A stretch of 64,000 nt of DNA from Corynebacterium fournieri (GTDB lineage Bacteria; Actinomycetota; Actinomycetes; Mycobacteriales; Mycobacteriaceae), in contig NZ_CP047210.1 of NCBI RefSeq assembly GCF_030408775.1, positions 496,001-560,000 of the forward strand. The letters are read 5' to 3'. Below the pieces are notes generated by a model. That model saw only the letters and a program-made list of their open reading frames with translations. It did not search any database and was not told where the DNA came from. The translations under genes and the position numbers were made by a program. How positions within the stretch are numbered: position 1 is the first letter of the stretch; each line of letters opens with the position of its first letter. Shown piece after piece: positions 1 through 10,048 of the stretch.

Positions 1-3000
1 CGATGGTGGTCACGCCGATTCTCGGAGCGGCACCCGCCGCAGCCGCCAGTGCCGCCACAGCCCGGGTGTGCGCTTCCTCGCGCTCCTCAAGTGGCGCGTA
101 TTCGGGGCGCGCCGTGTCGGGCACCTGAATCGTGTCCACCTCGCCGAGGGAGTCGCGGCTGACCAACGAAATTCCCGCCCCCGCAAGCTCTTTCGCGGTG
201 CCGTTTTCTTGCGCTTCAGCTATCACCTCTCGCATCGCCTCCATCAGCGCGGTGCCCTTGGTGCTGCGAAGCTCGTCCGAGTTAGCTCTGGTGCCCACGT
301 GCAGCGGTACGGCGAGGACCGATTCAGCGCGGGTGAGGGCGACGTACATGAGCCGCTTCAGCTCGTCTTGCGCGGCTTGTGCCTCGTAGTCTTTCAGCGG
401 CTCGAAGTCGGGGCTTTGGATAGAGCCGAACTTCAGCTGCGCCACCCGTTTGTCGTCTTTGGAAAATCCCTGCTGCAGGCCCGAAAACCTGTAGTCCTGG
501 CTGAGGTTGGCCACGATGACCATGGGAAATTCCAGGCCCTTGGAGCGGTGAATGGTCATGATCCTGACCCCGTCGGCGTTGTTGTCCAGCACGGGATCGG
601 ACGCACCGTTGTTGCTGTCTGCCTGTTCGTCGGCCCAGCGCACGAATTCGCGCAAGCCCAGCCCGGTGGTGCGGGCGAATTGATCGGCCAGGGTGAGCAG
701 CTGCTCCAAGCTGCCCAGCGCATCTTCCTTGCCTTGCGCCACGAAGCTGTCCGCGAGGCCGAACTCGGTCACAATCTCGCGCACGAGCGTGCCCACATCC
801 GTCCCGCCAGCGTTGCGGGAGACCTCCCGCAACCATTGCCTCTTGTTCTCGACCCGGTCGGAGACCGGCTGGCCAAGCGCATCAGCGGCGATCTCGGCGT
901 CCGAGCATCCCAGCAGGGCGGTGCGCAATGCGGCGATTTGGGTGAAGGAGTCCGCAGGGTCGCCGAGCGCGCGCAGCACCGTGAGCAAGTCGTTGATCTC
1001 GGGTACCAAAAACAGGCGCGTGGATCCCTCGGAGACGTACGGGATTGCAGCCCGCGCCAGCGCGCGCTGCACCCTGCGCGAATCTGCGTGCGTGTGCACC
1101 AGCACCGCGATGTCCGAGTAGCGCAGTGGCTTAGCGACGTCGCTTCCGTCCTCCCCGCGAACGGGTTTGTGGGAGAAGTACTCGCCGTTTGCGTTGCTCA
1201 CCGCCGCGCGGACGATGGCGACGATGTCTTCTTCCTCCGCCACCTTCCGGGCATCGCTGGCCTTTGCTTGCGCGGCCTCGTCAGAGTAGACGAAGACCAC
1301 CTTGCCCGGAAGCGTCGCTGTTGTTCCGTCTGGCAGCTGCGCTGACTTGGCCGCCTGGGGCAGCATGTCCTCGTACGACGCCTGCGTTGGGCTTCCCGGC
1401 GCAGGCTCAACATCGGTGAAGACCTTGGCAAACAGGGCGTTTACCGCCCCGATCACTCGCTGAGAGGAGCGGAAGTTCTGTGTGAGGTTGACCAGCACGC
1501 CTTCGCCGGAGCCGTCCTGGTGGTAGGTGGCTTTGACCTTGTTGTAGTTGTCGATGTCGGCGTTTCTGAACCGGTAAATGGACTGCTTCGGGTCACCGAC
1601 CATAAACAGGCTGCCGGGGGCCGGAGGTGCGTCGAGAAGCCCGGCGGCAATGACGCGGACAATCTCGTACTGGACGGGGTCGGTGTCCTGGAACTCGTCG
1701 ACGAAAATGACCCTGTACTTGTCGTGCAGCTCCTTACGGATCCGATCGTTTTCGGGTGCCGTGACCAACTGCTTGGCCAGGAAGATCATGTCGTGATACT
1801 CGAGGGTGCCCCGCTTCAGGCGGTCGTTTTTCGCGTCCAGCACCACAGCGGCGAGCAGGGGAGTGACGTGGGTGAGCGCCTCGATGAGACCGGGCCGCGC
1901 GCGGGCGCTAAACCGCGCCCGAACGTTTTTGAGTGCTTCGACCACCGCGGCCTTCGGGTCGTCCGGATCAACCTCGAGGCCGCGGCTGGCCAGCTCGGCG
2001 AGCACGTGGTCGGGCAGCACCACGGCCTTCCAATTCGGCTTGCGTCCTTTCCTGCCCACGCTGGGCAGCACGGGCTGCCACAGGCCGAGGTCGCCCTGCG
2101 CACCGCCCGCGAAGGGCTGGATCAGCTCCAAATACGTTTCCAGGCACTGCAACAGCGTGTCGTCGGGGCTGACACCTTCAGCTGCGGCGTGCAGCTCCTG
2201 CAGTAACGCGAACTCTCCAGCGACGAATTCGGCGTCGTTTGCAGCAAACCAGCGCGGCTGCGCAAGCGTGGGGTCAAGCTCTCCCCACCGCTCATCCATC
2301 CACCGGGCAGCCTCGCCGATCGCGGACATGCGAACCCCGTAGCCGAGCAGGGTTTCAAGGTCTCCAGCAATCGTGGACGGGTCGATGTCGATGCCGAATG
2401 CGTCCTTGAGCCTCGCAACATCTTCCGCGGCGCGCGGATCGCCGGCGATAAGTTGCGTCAACGTTTCAATCACCCGGTCCGTGCGCAGGCTGGCATCCAT
2501 CTGCTGCCGCAGCTCGTCCACCTTGTCCACCTTGGGCGGCAGCCCCGCCTGCAGCGGATACTGCTTGAGCAGACGGAGGCAAAACGAATGCAGTGTGCCG
2601 ATCGCTGCGCCGGGCAGTCCTTCAAGCGCGGCCTGCGCGCGACGTTTCACCTCTTCGGGGTCGGCGACCTTTCGGAACGTGGTCTCCTTCCCGGGGAAGG
2701 GGCTGTGCTTCGCCTCGCGTGCAACCTGGGTCAGGGCTGCGCGCAAATCGGAGACGAGCTTGCCGCCGGCGGCCTCGGTGAAGGTGATGGCGGCAATTTG
2801 TTCGATGGTGATCGCGTCGTCGACGATGAGCGTCAGGATGCGCTGAATCAGCGTCGTGGTCTTTCCCGAGCCCGCGCCCGCTTGGACGAAGACGTTGGTG
2901 CCGGTGCTCCACTGGATGAATTCCCTGCCGTTGATGTCAGTTTGCAGGCTGTCGCCGGCGGCGATGTCAGCGGGGGTGAGGTAGGTAGGGCGTGCAGTCA

Positions 3001-3001
3001 T
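1..3001 (-). CDS. UvrD/AddA-like ATP-dependent helicase, 3' end cut by window
   Basis: A superfamily 1A DNA helicase of the UvrD/RecB/AddA type. Reading in from the ATG at 3001 gives a Walker A motif GAGSGKT (residues about 42-48), LHSFC (motif Ic), VDEFQDT (Walker B, about 433-440), GDPKQSIYRFR, NFRSS, TIHRSKGLEF and MYVALTRA (motif VI, about 885), so the motor is complete. At least 1000 residues lie in the window; whether a C-terminal nuclease follows is out of view. Its ATG is two bases after the stop of the nuclease gene upstream, so the two are translationally coupled and probably form one complex that unwinds and resects DNA ends. It is distinct from the AdnAB genes at 50-56 kb. Confidence 0.9.
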   Translation of the reverse strand, partial: MTARPTYLTPADIAAGDSLQTDINGREFIQWSTGTNVFVQAGAGSGKTTTLIQRILTLIVDDAITIEQIAAITFTEAAGGKLVSDLRAALTQVAREAKHSPFPGKETTFRKVADPEEVKRRAQAALEGLPGAAIGTLHSFCLRLLKQYPLQAGLPPKVDKVDELRQQMDASLRTDRVIETLTQLIAGDPRAAEDVARLKDAFGIDIDPSTIAGDLETLLGYGVRMSAIGEAARWMDERWGELDPTLAQPRWFAANDAEFVAGEFALLQELHAAAEGVSPDDTLLQCLETYLELIQPFAGGAQGDLGLWQPVLPSVGRKGRKPNWKAVVLPDHVLAELASRGLEVDPDDPKAAVVEALKNVRARFSARARPGLIEALTHVTPLLAAVVLDAKNDRLKRGTLEYHDMIFLAKQLVTAPENDRIRKELHDKYRVIFVDEFQDTDPVQYEIVRVIAAGLLDAPPAPGSLFMVGDPKQSIYRFRNADIDNYNKVKATYHQDGSGEGVLVNLTQNFRSSQRVIGAVNALFAKVFTDVEPAPGSPTQASYEDMLPQAAKSAQLPDGTTATLPGKVVFVYSDEAAQAKASDARKVAEEEDIVAIVRAAVSNANGEYFSHKPVRGEDGSDVAKPLRYSDIAVLVHTHADSRRVQRALARAAIPYVSEGSTRLFLVPEINDLLTVLRALGDPADSFTQIAALRTALLGCSDAEIAADALGQPVSDRVENKRQWLREVSRNAGGTDVGTLVREIVTEFGLADSFVAQGKEDALGSLEQLLTLADQFARTTGLGLREFVRWADEQADSNNGASDPVLDNNADGVRIMTIHRSKGLEFPMVIVANLSQDYRFSGLQQGFSKDDKRVAQLKFGSIQSPDFEPLKDYEAQAAQDELKRLMYVALTRAESVLAVPLHVGTRANSDELRSTKGTALMEAMREVIAEAQENGTAKELAGAGISLVSRDSLGEVDTIQVPDTARPEYAPLEEREEAHTRAVAALAAAAGAAPRIGVTTI

Positions 3002-3003
3002 GT

Positions 3004-6000
3004 TCAGTTCCTTGCTTCTGCCTCGGGGTGTTGTGGATCAACGGTGTCGTCGAACGGAGTGGTGATATCGAGCGGAGTCAGTTCCTGCTCTGCTAACGCT
3101 TCGGTCACTACCGTGTACTGCGCGCGGCCGATGCGCACCTCTGCGTCGTCGGTCCACAACGACTTCGGCAACGCATGGGGAGGGAAGGTGCCCGCGGCGA
3201 TGTACTGGTAAATGTTCGCCAGGTTCGTTCTCAGCGTGGCAATTGCCTTGTCGTCGATGTCGAGGTGTGGCTGGCCGTCTTCGTCCTCCGGCGCTTGGAA
3301 ATACCAGTACCGTGCCTGCACCGCTTGTACTGGAGGTTTTCCCTCTACAGCTTCGGCGATCTGTGGAAACCAGCTGGCCGCGTCGGGATCCGGGGCGTCC
3401 ACGAATCGGTGGTGGACTGCCCAGCCGTAGAGCGCCAACTGGAAGTAGTGCTCCTTTGCCGGATCCCCGGTCGGTGAGCGTCTCAGCGCAGACGCGACGT
3501 CTTTGTGTTTGTTGCCGGTCTTGTAGTCGGTGATTCGGATTTCGGTGTAGGCAAGCTGGGATTCGTCTGCAGCTGTCGGCTCGACGACGCGGTAATCGAC
3601 CCGGTCGATCAACCCCCGAAATTCCATCGCGGCGGTGCTGCCGGCGCCCGTTGGCACGTGCAGGACCGGGGCGGGATAGTCGCTGCCGTCGCGGCTGTTG
3701 CTGCCGAAGGCGAGTTCGGCGGCAATCGGCCGCCAGCCTGCGCGGTACTCAGCGCGCTCTGTGGCGTACCAGCGGTCGATGTCGCGCCACAGGTTGGTCT
3801 CAAACCCTTTCCACACTGCTTCGTTGACGCGTGCGCTCCGGTGGTCTTGCAGCGTCTCGGCGACAATGGTTTCGAGGGCGCGGCGGCCGGCCCCGTCCCA
3901 CCACTCAGGATCATCTGGCGCGGTGGCGTCCCCACCGAGCAGGACCTCTTTGGTCCAACGCTCGAAGATGACGTGGTAGAGCGTGCCGCGTTCTCGCGCA
4001 TCCATGTCCAGCGTGTGCACCCGATCCTCGAGCTGGTAGGCGTCCAGCACACGCTCGATGAAGAAGAACTGCGGCGAGCGGGTAAACAATTCCAGCGCGG
4101 AGTTAGAGATCTGCTTGCTCAAAAACTGCAGGCCCACCTCACTTCGCGTGTACCCATTGAATTCTGCGCCCTCTGACTCGCCGGCGGCACCGGTATCGCG
4201 GTAGCCCATGATCTCGCTGTAGCGGCTGACGTGCTCATCTGCCTGGCCGTGCGCGGTGCGCACGAGCGACAGGTCCGCCGCGCCCACTGGCGTGATCTGC
4301 CCGGTAAGCAGCATGGTGCTCAGCGGTGGCATCGCTACGATGCCGTCGGCGGGGCTGTCTGCGGCAGTGGAGAGACTCAGTCCGTGTGCCTCCAGCTCCT
4401 CTTTGGACACCCATTGGGACGGCTCGGTTCGTCCCGAACCGTCCTGGTGCGAGCGCGGATGGGTGATAACCGCGTTCGGTGCGCAGCGCAGTGCCGCGTC
4501 GAGAGCGCGCCGGCGTACGCCGATGAACGCCTCCGCGCTTAAGTGGGACTGTGTCTCGGTCACCGTGGCGCTGGGGGTGATGGAGCCGGGCAACGCGTCG
4601 TCCAGCGCACCGACGATGAACACGGTGTGGAGGTTTCGCCCCGTGAGTGACTCCAGCGCACCGATGCGCACCAGCCCGCGCGTTGCTGTTGGCTGCGCCT
4701 GTTCAAACAGTGGGGCAACAGCGTCGACTGCGCGTGCTCTGTGCACAGGCCCTTGCTGGCGCTCTAGAGCGCGGAAGAACTCTTCTTCGTAGACCGTTTC
4801 TTCGCCCCTCGGGTTGCGCAGCCAGCGGCGGGCAACCGTGCGCAACGCGTTAGCCATTGTATTCCAGTCGGAAGCGGCCCAGACTGTGTGTAGCTCATCT
4901 GCCAGCGTGTTCACCCAATGCACAACCGCGGTGGCCTGCTTTTCCAGCTTGCCTGAGGCAATCTCTTTCGGGTGCCAGTCCTCGCCGGCGTAAAACTGCT
5001 GGTCCGAGTTTCTGCTCACCCGGTCAAAGTCCACGATCCACGGAGACTGCGTCTCTTCCCCGCGGCTGAGTACACCGGTGGATAATAGCGCTGCCAGGTC
5101 GCGGCGGTTCATCTCTTCCGGATCGATCCGCAGAATGAGGCTCAGCGCCCGGAAGTAAGGGTTTTGCGCCCACACGGAAGTGGCCGGTGCGTGGTGGGAA
5201 ATGCCGGCCTCGTTGAACGCTCGCACGAGATAGGGCAGTGACGCCTCGCTGCAGTAGCCGACCGCAAGCTCGTGCAGCTGGGCACCGTCGTCCAGCGCCT
5301 TCGCCACGGCGTCGGCGACGTACTTCGCCTCATCCAACTCCGCGACGAAGGAGCGGTGCTCCACTGTTGCAGCAAACTCTCCGGGCTGGATCTGGACTGA
5401 CTGGCCGGCAATTTTTTCCAGCGCCCACTCGGATAACGGGTCCAGTGCAATATCTCCCATGACGATAAGTTGCCGCTCGGCGGCGAATGCAGCGGCGGCG
5501 TCTACGGCTTCTGGGAAGGTGTAGAAGCGGTGAGACAGCTTCGCCAGAATGCCGTTTGCAAGCTCGGCGCAGATCCGCGGCAACTCCGCATCCTGGTGTT
5601 GGCTGCGCCAGGGCTCGGGCAGCGTCGACAACGTGAACACCGCGTCCGTGAGCCCCTCGAGCGTGGCGGCCGACTCGTTGAGACCTTTGCGGTGGAAGAC
5701 GGTTTGTGTTGGAGCGTCCGGTCGCAGTGCGGCCGCAACCTCAGCCGCGACCTCGGAGCGCTGTAGGCGAGGCTTGGCCAGGAGAGCAGCGGCGCTGTGG
5801 ATGAATACCTCCAGCGGTTGCACCTCAACGTTGACAAAGGGCTTGTCGGATTTTGCAAGCGCTGAGGTGACGTCATCTACTGCACCCGGACCGCACAGGA
5901 CGGTGACGGGGGTGAACGGGTCGGTGCTTTTGGCGCTTCGAACTGCGGAAACAAGGCGGTCGCTGAACTGGCTGCTGCGGCTGCGGAAACTCTGCGCGGA

Positions 6001-6006
6001 GGTCAT
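3004..6006 (-). CDS. PD-(D/E)XK nuclease family protein, AddB-like
   Basis: About 1000 residues, arranged like AddB: a long helicase-like body and a C-terminal RecB-type nuclease. The nuclease signature is GLIDRVD (about residue 798) followed by ITDYKTG (about 825), supplying the metal-binding Asp residues and the catalytic Lys. No P-loop is visible in the N-terminal region, so it probably does not hydrolyse ATP. The segment LFTRSPQFFFIERVL (about 639) aligns with the usual CP of AddB/Cas4 iron-sulfur nucleases but has Ser for Cys, and no C-terminal cysteine triplet follows. Start chosen at MTSAQS (6006); an upstream ATG at 6060 (MSEHSPAP) is possible, and neither has a clear ribosome site. 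First gene of a two-gene operon with the helicase. Confidence 0.82.
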   Translation of the reverse strand: MTSAQSFRSRSSQFSDRLVSAVRSAKSTDPFTPVTVLCGPGAVDDVTSALAKSDKPFVNVEVQPLEVFIHSAAALLAKPRLQRSEVAAEVAAALRPDAPTQTVFHRKGLNESAATLEGLTDAVFTLSTLPEPWRSQHQDAELPRICAELANGILAKLSHRFYTFPEAVDAAAAFAAERQLIVMGDIALDPLSEWALEKIAGQSVQIQPGEFAATVEHRSFVAELDEAKYVADAVAKALDDGAQLHELAVGYCSEASLPYLVRAFNEAGISHHAPATSVWAQNPYFRALSLILRIDPEEMNRRDLAALLSTGVLSRGEETQSPWIVDFDRVSRNSDQQFYAGEDWHPKEIASGKLEKQATAVVHWVNTLADELHTVWAASDWNTMANALRTVARRWLRNPRGEETVYEEEFFRALERQQGPVHRARAVDAVAPLFEQAQPTATRGLVRIGALESLTGRNLHTVFIVGALDDALPGSITPSATVTETQSHLSAEAFIGVRRRALDAALRCAPNAVITHPRSHQDGSGRTEPSQWVSKEELEAHGLSLSTAADSPADGIVAMPPLSTMLLTGQITPVGAADLSLVRTAHGQADEHVSRYSEIMGYRDTGAAGESEGAEFNGYTRSEVGLQFLSKQISNSALELFTRSPQFFFIERVLDAYQLEDRVHTLDMDARERGTLYHVIFERWTKEVLLGGDATAPDDPEWWDGAGRRALETIVAETLQDHRSARVNEAVWKGFETNLWRDIDRWYATERAEYRAGWRPIAAELAFGSNSRDGSDYPAPVLHVPTGAGSTAAMEFRGLIDRVDYRVVEPTAADESQLAYTEIRITDYKTGNKHKDVASALRRSPTGDPAKEHYFQLALYGWAVHHRFVDAPDPDAASWFPQIAEAVEGKPPVQAVQARYWYFQAPEDEDGQPHLDIDDKAIATLRTNLANIYQYIAAGTFPPHALPKSLWTDDAEVRIGRAQYTVVTEALAEQELTPLDITTPFDDTVDPQHPEAEARN

Positions 6007-6161
6007 GGGCACGACGCTAGTCGACGGCTCCGACACCGGGGCCGGGGAATGCTCCGACATCGAACAAAAAAGGGAACAGGTGTGCGAATGTCGGTGGCCG
6101 GTGTCGGCCCCGTTTCTAAGTTTCTCGGTGCAGCGCAAAATTCAGCCGAAAGGACCCAGCC

Positions 6162-7067
6162 GTGTCTGACCACCCGACCCCCGCATTGTTCGCCCGCATC
6201 TCGCACAAGCCAGTCGCCGCCATCCACCACGTCGCCCGTCTCACCGGCGAGTCACCGTGCGTGGACATCGCAGCTGCGGTCAACGGCCGCACCATGTTTC
6301 TGGCGGCGGAGCCTGTGCGTGACCACGCTGACGTGCACCGCGTCCTGCTCAACGCGCTCAAGCGGGTCTGGGCCCACGCAGACGGCGGCCTTGCGGTATA
6401 CGGGCTTCCGGTGGAACTGCGCGAGGTAGCGCAGTTGGACCCGGAATTTCGCGGCATCGAGTTTCCAGCTACCACCACAGGGCGCATGCGCGGCACGTGG
6501 GAAGCATGCCGCGCGAGCTTCGCCGCCATGCAAGAAACCCTCTACGCCAAGCCGCTGCCGGAAAAGGCGCCGGCAGCCCCGGTTCACCTGACCATTGCCA
6601 CCGACGCGTCAAAGCAGAAGTGCTCCAACGTCGTCGGCATCGCGGCGGTGAGCACTTCCGGCCGCATCGCTACCGCCAAGGTCAACTCCTCGAAGGTGTT
6701 GGAAGGCGAGTTCGCCGCGATCGAGCTTGCGCTGTCGACCGTGCGCGGCAACGTGGCAAGTGTCGAGGTGCTCACCGACTCGTTAAAAGCAGCCCGCTAC
6801 CTCAACATCATCCTCGATGGCGCGCTGACGCAGCGCCCCGGCAGCGGGCCGGAAGAAATTAAATGTCTGCGCCGCTTGGCGCGCGTGCGCCGCAACGGCG
6901 TTGACATCAGCGTGCGGTGGGTGCGCGGGCACAACGGCCACCCGCTCAACGAGCTGGCACACCGCAGTGCTGTGACTGCGCGCCGGAACGCGCAGTGGGA
7001 CCTGGAGGGCACCCCGCAGATTGCGCACCTGTGTGAGGAGCTCCGCCAGGTCGTTGCGGTGGGGTAA
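6162..7067 (+). CDS. RNase HI-domain protein
   Basis: 301 residues. The C-terminal half (about residues 145-285) is an RNase HI fold: TIATDASKQ supplies the first Asp, LEGEFAAIELAL the Glu, VEVLTDSLKAARYL the second Asp, and VRGHNGHPLNELAHRSA resembles the His/Asn region near the last acidic site. The first 140 residues match no domain I recognise. Expected to cut RNA in RNA-DNA hybrids, though the last acidic position is not certain. GTG start at 6162 is supported by AAAGGA 8 bases upstream. It is divergent from the AddB-like gene and convergent with the catalase gene, whose stop codon abuts its own with no base between. Confidence 0.75.
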   Translation: MSDHPTPALFARISHKPVAAIHHVARLTGESPCVDIAAAVNGRTMFLAAEPVRDHADVHRVLLNALKRVWAHADGGLAVYGLPVELREVAQLDPEFRGIEFPATTTGRMRGTWEACRASFAAMQETLYAKPLPEKAPAAPVHLTIATDASKQKCSNVVGIAAVSTSGRIATAKVNSSKVLEGEFAAIELALSTVRGNVASVEVLTDSLKAARYLNIILDGALTQRPGSGPEEIKCLRRLARVRRNGVDISVRWVRGHNGHPLNELAHRSAVTARRNAQWDLEGTPQIAHLCEELRQVVAVG

Positions 7068-9155
7068 CTAGCGCTCCCAAACGCGGTGGGACGCCAGCAG
7101 CTCCTTGACCGGCTCGGCCGCCGCATCCGCGGAGTCGACGACAGTGATGCCCGGCTGGTCTGCGGGAACGCGCGCGGCCTCGAGCGCCTGCTTGCCTGTC
7201 TCGCCGACGGCGATGATGGCCTTCTTGTGGCGCTCAAACTCGCCCAGCATGGTGTCCACGTCGGGCGTCGCCGGCGGGTTGACCACCACGGCAGCGTCAA
7301 ACTCGATGGAGCTTGCGGTCAGGTAGGTGCGCGAGATCGGGGTGTCCTTTCCGCCCAACTTCACTGTGCCGCCCTTTTCTGCAACCAGGAGCGGGGTGGT
7401 GCCGGCGGCGGAGAGCTCGTCGACAAGCTTGCCCACGGCTGCGGCCTCGTCGCCAGCCAGCTCGGTGGAGATGAGCACGCCGATCTGGCGGCCGTCGATA
7501 GGCCAGGTGCCACCCATCTGGGACAGTGCCTCAGACGGTGTGACGTCCGCGACCTCCTGCTTCGCCGGATGCGCCAGGCCCAGGTTGTCGGCCACCGTCT
7601 CAGCCAGAGCCTGGTCCACGTGGGCGAGCACCTCGAGGTAGCGCGTCTTCACGGACTCCTCGTAGCACTTGCCCAGCTCAAACGACAGTGCCTGGGTCAG
7701 GTGCTCCTGCTCCACGTCGTTCAGGGAGATGTAGAACAGGCGCGCCTGGGAGAAGTGGTCGTCGAAGGACGCCGGGTGCTCGCGAGTGATCTCGCCTTCC
7801 ACGGCGACGGGGACGTCGATAAACGCGCCCTCGTCCTCGGTCGCCTCGGACGGTGCGCCGCCGTCGAGCGTGTTCGGCTTGTACGGGGCGACGCCGGTGT
7901 GGGAGGCCACCTGGTGCATGCCGTCGCGCAGGTTGTCATTGACCGGCGCCTGCGGCCGGTTGATCGGCAGCTGCGCAAAGTTCGGCCCGCCCAGACGCGA
8001 AATCTGGGTGTCCAGGTAGGAAAACAGGCGGCCCTGCAGCAGCGGGTCGGCGGTGACGTCGATACCCGGAGGCAGGTGGGACGGGCAGAACGCGACCTGC
8101 TCAACTTCCTCGAAGTAGTTGCGCGGGTTCTTGTTCAGCGTCATCGTGCCGATGACCTCCACCGGAGCGAGCTCCTCCGGCACCAGCTTGGTCGGGTCGA
8201 GCAGGTCAATGCCCTCGAACATCTGGTCCTCAGTGTCCGGGAAGACCTGCACTCCCAGATCCCACTGCGGGAAAGCGCCGGCCTCGATGGCGTTGTAGAG
8301 GTCGCGGCGGTGGAAGTCCGGGTCCATGCCGCCGGTGATCTGCGCTTCTTCCCAAACCTGGGAGTGCACGCCGAACTTCGGCTTCCAGTGGAACTTCACC
8401 AGGGAGGTCTCGCCCGCGTCGTTGATGAAGCGGAAGGTGTGGATGCCGAAGCCTTCCATCATGCGCAGCGAGCGCGGGATACCGCGATCCGACATGTTCC
8501 ACAGCGTGTGGTGGGTGGCCTCGGTGTGCTGGCCCACAAAATCCCAGAAGGTGTCGTGTGCGGACTGAGCCTGGGGGATCTCGCGGTCCGGGCGGGGCTT
8601 GCCCGCGTGGACGACGTCCGGGAACTTAATGGCGTCCTGGATGAAAAAGACCGGGATGTTGTTGCCCACCAGGTCCCAGTTGCCCTCTTCGGTGTAGAAC
8701 TTGGTGGCCCAGCCGCGGGTGTCGCGCACGGAATCGGCGGAGCCGCGCGAGCCCAGCACGGTGGAGAAGCGCACGAAGACCGGGGTCTCGGCGTCCTTCT
8801 TGAACACCTTGGCCTTGGAAATCTTCGAGGCGTTGCCGTTGGCTACGAACGTGCCGTGCGCACCCACGCCGCGGGCGTGGACGGCGCGCTCCGGGATGCG
8901 CTCGTGGTCGAAGTGGGTGATCTTCTCGCGGAAGTGGTGGTCCTGCACTAGCAGCGGGCCGCGCTCGCCGGCGCGCAGGGACTTCGAAGTCTCGCTCAAG
9001 CGCGCACCCTGGGACGTGGTCAGGTACTCGCCCTGCTGCGAACGCGGGTCCGCGTCGCTGGCGCCGATGTGGAACGGGCAGCCGGTGGGGGACACGGCGG
9101 CCGGGCCCTGCTGTTCCGGCGCGTCCTGGGGCGGGTTTTGGTTCTTGTCGGTCAT
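7068..9155 (-). CDS. katE: Large-subunit heme catalase
   Basis: 695 residues, the size of clade 2 (HPII-type) catalases, which split hydrogen peroxide to water and oxygen. The distal His lies in [12 protein letters not shown], the active-site Asn in [17 protein letters not shown], and the heme-ligating Tyr in RLFSYLDTQ. The last roughly 150 residues (from about GRQIGVLIS) form the extra flavodoxin/DJ-1-like domain found only in large catalases. Start at 9155 (MTDKNQ) is supported by AGAGGTGG a few bases upstream; a longer reading from 9233 lacks support. Cytoplasmic, no signal peptide. The 142-base gap to birA carries both divergent promoters; I see no clear regulator box for catalase there. 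Confidence 0.93.
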   Translation of the reverse strand: MTDKNQNPPQDAPEQQGPAAVSPTGCPFHIGASDADPRSQQGEYLTTSQGARLSETSKSLRAGERGPLLVQDHHFREKITHFDHERIPERAVHARGVGAHGTFVANGNASKISKAKVFKKDAETPVFVRFSTVLGSRGSADSVRDTRGWATKFYTEEGNWDLVGNNIPVFFIQDAIKFPDVVHAGKPRPDREIPQAQSAHDTFWDFVGQHTEATHHTLWNMSDRGIPRSLRMMEGFGIHTFRFINDAGETSLVKFHWKPKFGVHSQVWEEAQITGGMDPDFHRRDLYNAIEAGAFPQWDLGVQVFPDTEDQMFEGIDLLDPTKLVPEELAPVEVIGTMTLNKNPRNYFEEVEQVAFCPSHLPPGIDVTADPLLQGRLFSYLDTQISRLGGPNFAQLPINRPQAPVNDNLRDGMHQVASHTGVAPYKPNTLDGGAPSEATEDEGAFIDVPVAVEGEITREHPASFDDHFSQARLFYISLNDVEQEHLTQALSFELGKCYEESVKTRYLEVLAHVDQALAETVADNLGLAHPAKQEVADVTPSEALSQMGGTWPIDGRQIGVLISTELAGDEAAAVGKLVDELSAAGTTPLLVAEKGGTVKLGGKDTPISRTYLTASSIEFDAAVVVNPPATPDVDTMLGEFERHKKAIIAVGETGKQALEAARVPADQPGITVVDSADAAAEPVKELLASHRVWER

Positions 9156-9284
9156 CTCAATCCACCTCTTCGTTGATATGCGGGGACGTGGCCGAGGGTA
9201 GGGGCGTTCGACGTGGGTGTGTCGGACAAGCATTCAAGATCGGCGGTGGAGTGCGCGGTGGGCGGAACGAACGTCGACAAGCAA

Positions 9285-9290
9285 TATGCT
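9285..9290 (+). promoter_or_regulatory. birA -10 box (leaderless geometry)
   Basis: TATGCT followed by exactly 7 bases and then the ATG at 9298, which would place transcription start on the start codon. Confidence 0.5.
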
Positions 9291-9297
9291 CGGGGGC

Positions 9298-10026
9298 ATG
9301 ACTGTGCGCGACATTCAAGCCATCCAGGACGCGGTGGAGCAATACTGGCCGAACGTGCGCTGGGTGGAATCCACCGGCTCTACAAACGCAGACCTGCTCA
9401 AAGAAGGTGCACCGGGCACCGTGCTCATCGCCGACGAACAAACCGCGGGGAAGGGGCGCCTGGGCCGCCAGTGGGTCTCGCCGAAAGGTTCCCAGCTGGC
9501 CATGAGCATGGTGGTGGAGGTGGGCGCGACCCCGCCGCCGTTCGGGCTGCTGTCCATCGCTCCGGGGGTGGCCGTGACCGACGTGGTGCCGCAGGCGCAG
9601 CTGAAGTGGCCCAACGACGTGCAGATAGGCGGCAAGAAGATCGCCGGCATCCTGTCTGCGCTGGACATGCCGCGGGTGATCGTGGGCATCGGCATCAACG
9701 TGGCCATGCGGCGCGAAGAGTTGCCGGTGGAGACTGCCACGGCGCTCAACCTCGAGGGCATCGAGGTGGATTTCGACGACTTCACCGCCGACATCCTGCT
9801 GGCCATGGGCAAGAGGCTGACCCAGTGGCGCGAGGGCGACCCCCAGCTGCTGGAGGACTACCGCGCGGTGTGCGCCACCATCGGCCAGCAGGTGCGGCTG
9901 GAAATGCGCGAGGGGGAAGAGACCGTCCGCGGCATGGTCACCGGGGTCAACGACCAGGGCGAAGTGCTTATCGACGGCGCCGCGTACTCGGTGGGCGACG
10001 TCCACCATCTGCGGCCGACGTCCTAG
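9298..10026 (+). CDS. birA: Biotin--[acetyl-CoA-carboxylase] ligase
   Basis: 242 residues. Attaches biotin to the carrier lysine of acyl-CoA carboxylases and pyruvate carboxylase, which corynebacteria need for fatty and mycolic acid synthesis. Motifs seen: GSTNADLL, the biotinyl-AMP loop GKGRLGRQW (a GRGRxGR variant) and KWPNDVQIGGKKIAGIL. There is no N-terminal helix-turn-helix, so this is the single-domain type without repressor function. The start at 9298 (MTVRDI) lies exactly 7 bases after TATGCT and suggests a leaderless mRNA; an upstream in-frame ATG at 9286 lies inside that box. The following PH-domain gene begins 22 bases downstream and has its own -10-like box. Confidence 0.9.
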   Translation: MTVRDIQAIQDAVEQYWPNVRWVESTGSTNADLLKEGAPGTVLIADEQTAGKGRLGRQWVSPKGSQLAMSMVVEVGATPPPFGLLSIAPGVAVTDVVPQAQLKWPNDVQIGGKKIAGILSALDMPRVIVGIGINVAMRREELPVETATALNLEGIEVDFDDFTADILLAMGKRLTQWREGDPQLLEDYRAVCATIGQQVRLEMREGEETVRGMVTGVNDQGEVLIDGAAYSVGDVHHLRPTS

Positions 10027-10048
10027 GTGTGCAGTACCCTGCCTGGTT

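Noticed and set aside
68-1345. Plus-strand frames over the first 3 kb
   Set aside because: All helicase motifs read on the minus strand in one open frame to the window edge; plus-strand frames are shadows.
7086-8951. 621-residue plus-strand frame opposite the catalase
   Set aside because: Catalase active-site motifs fix the minus strand as coding.
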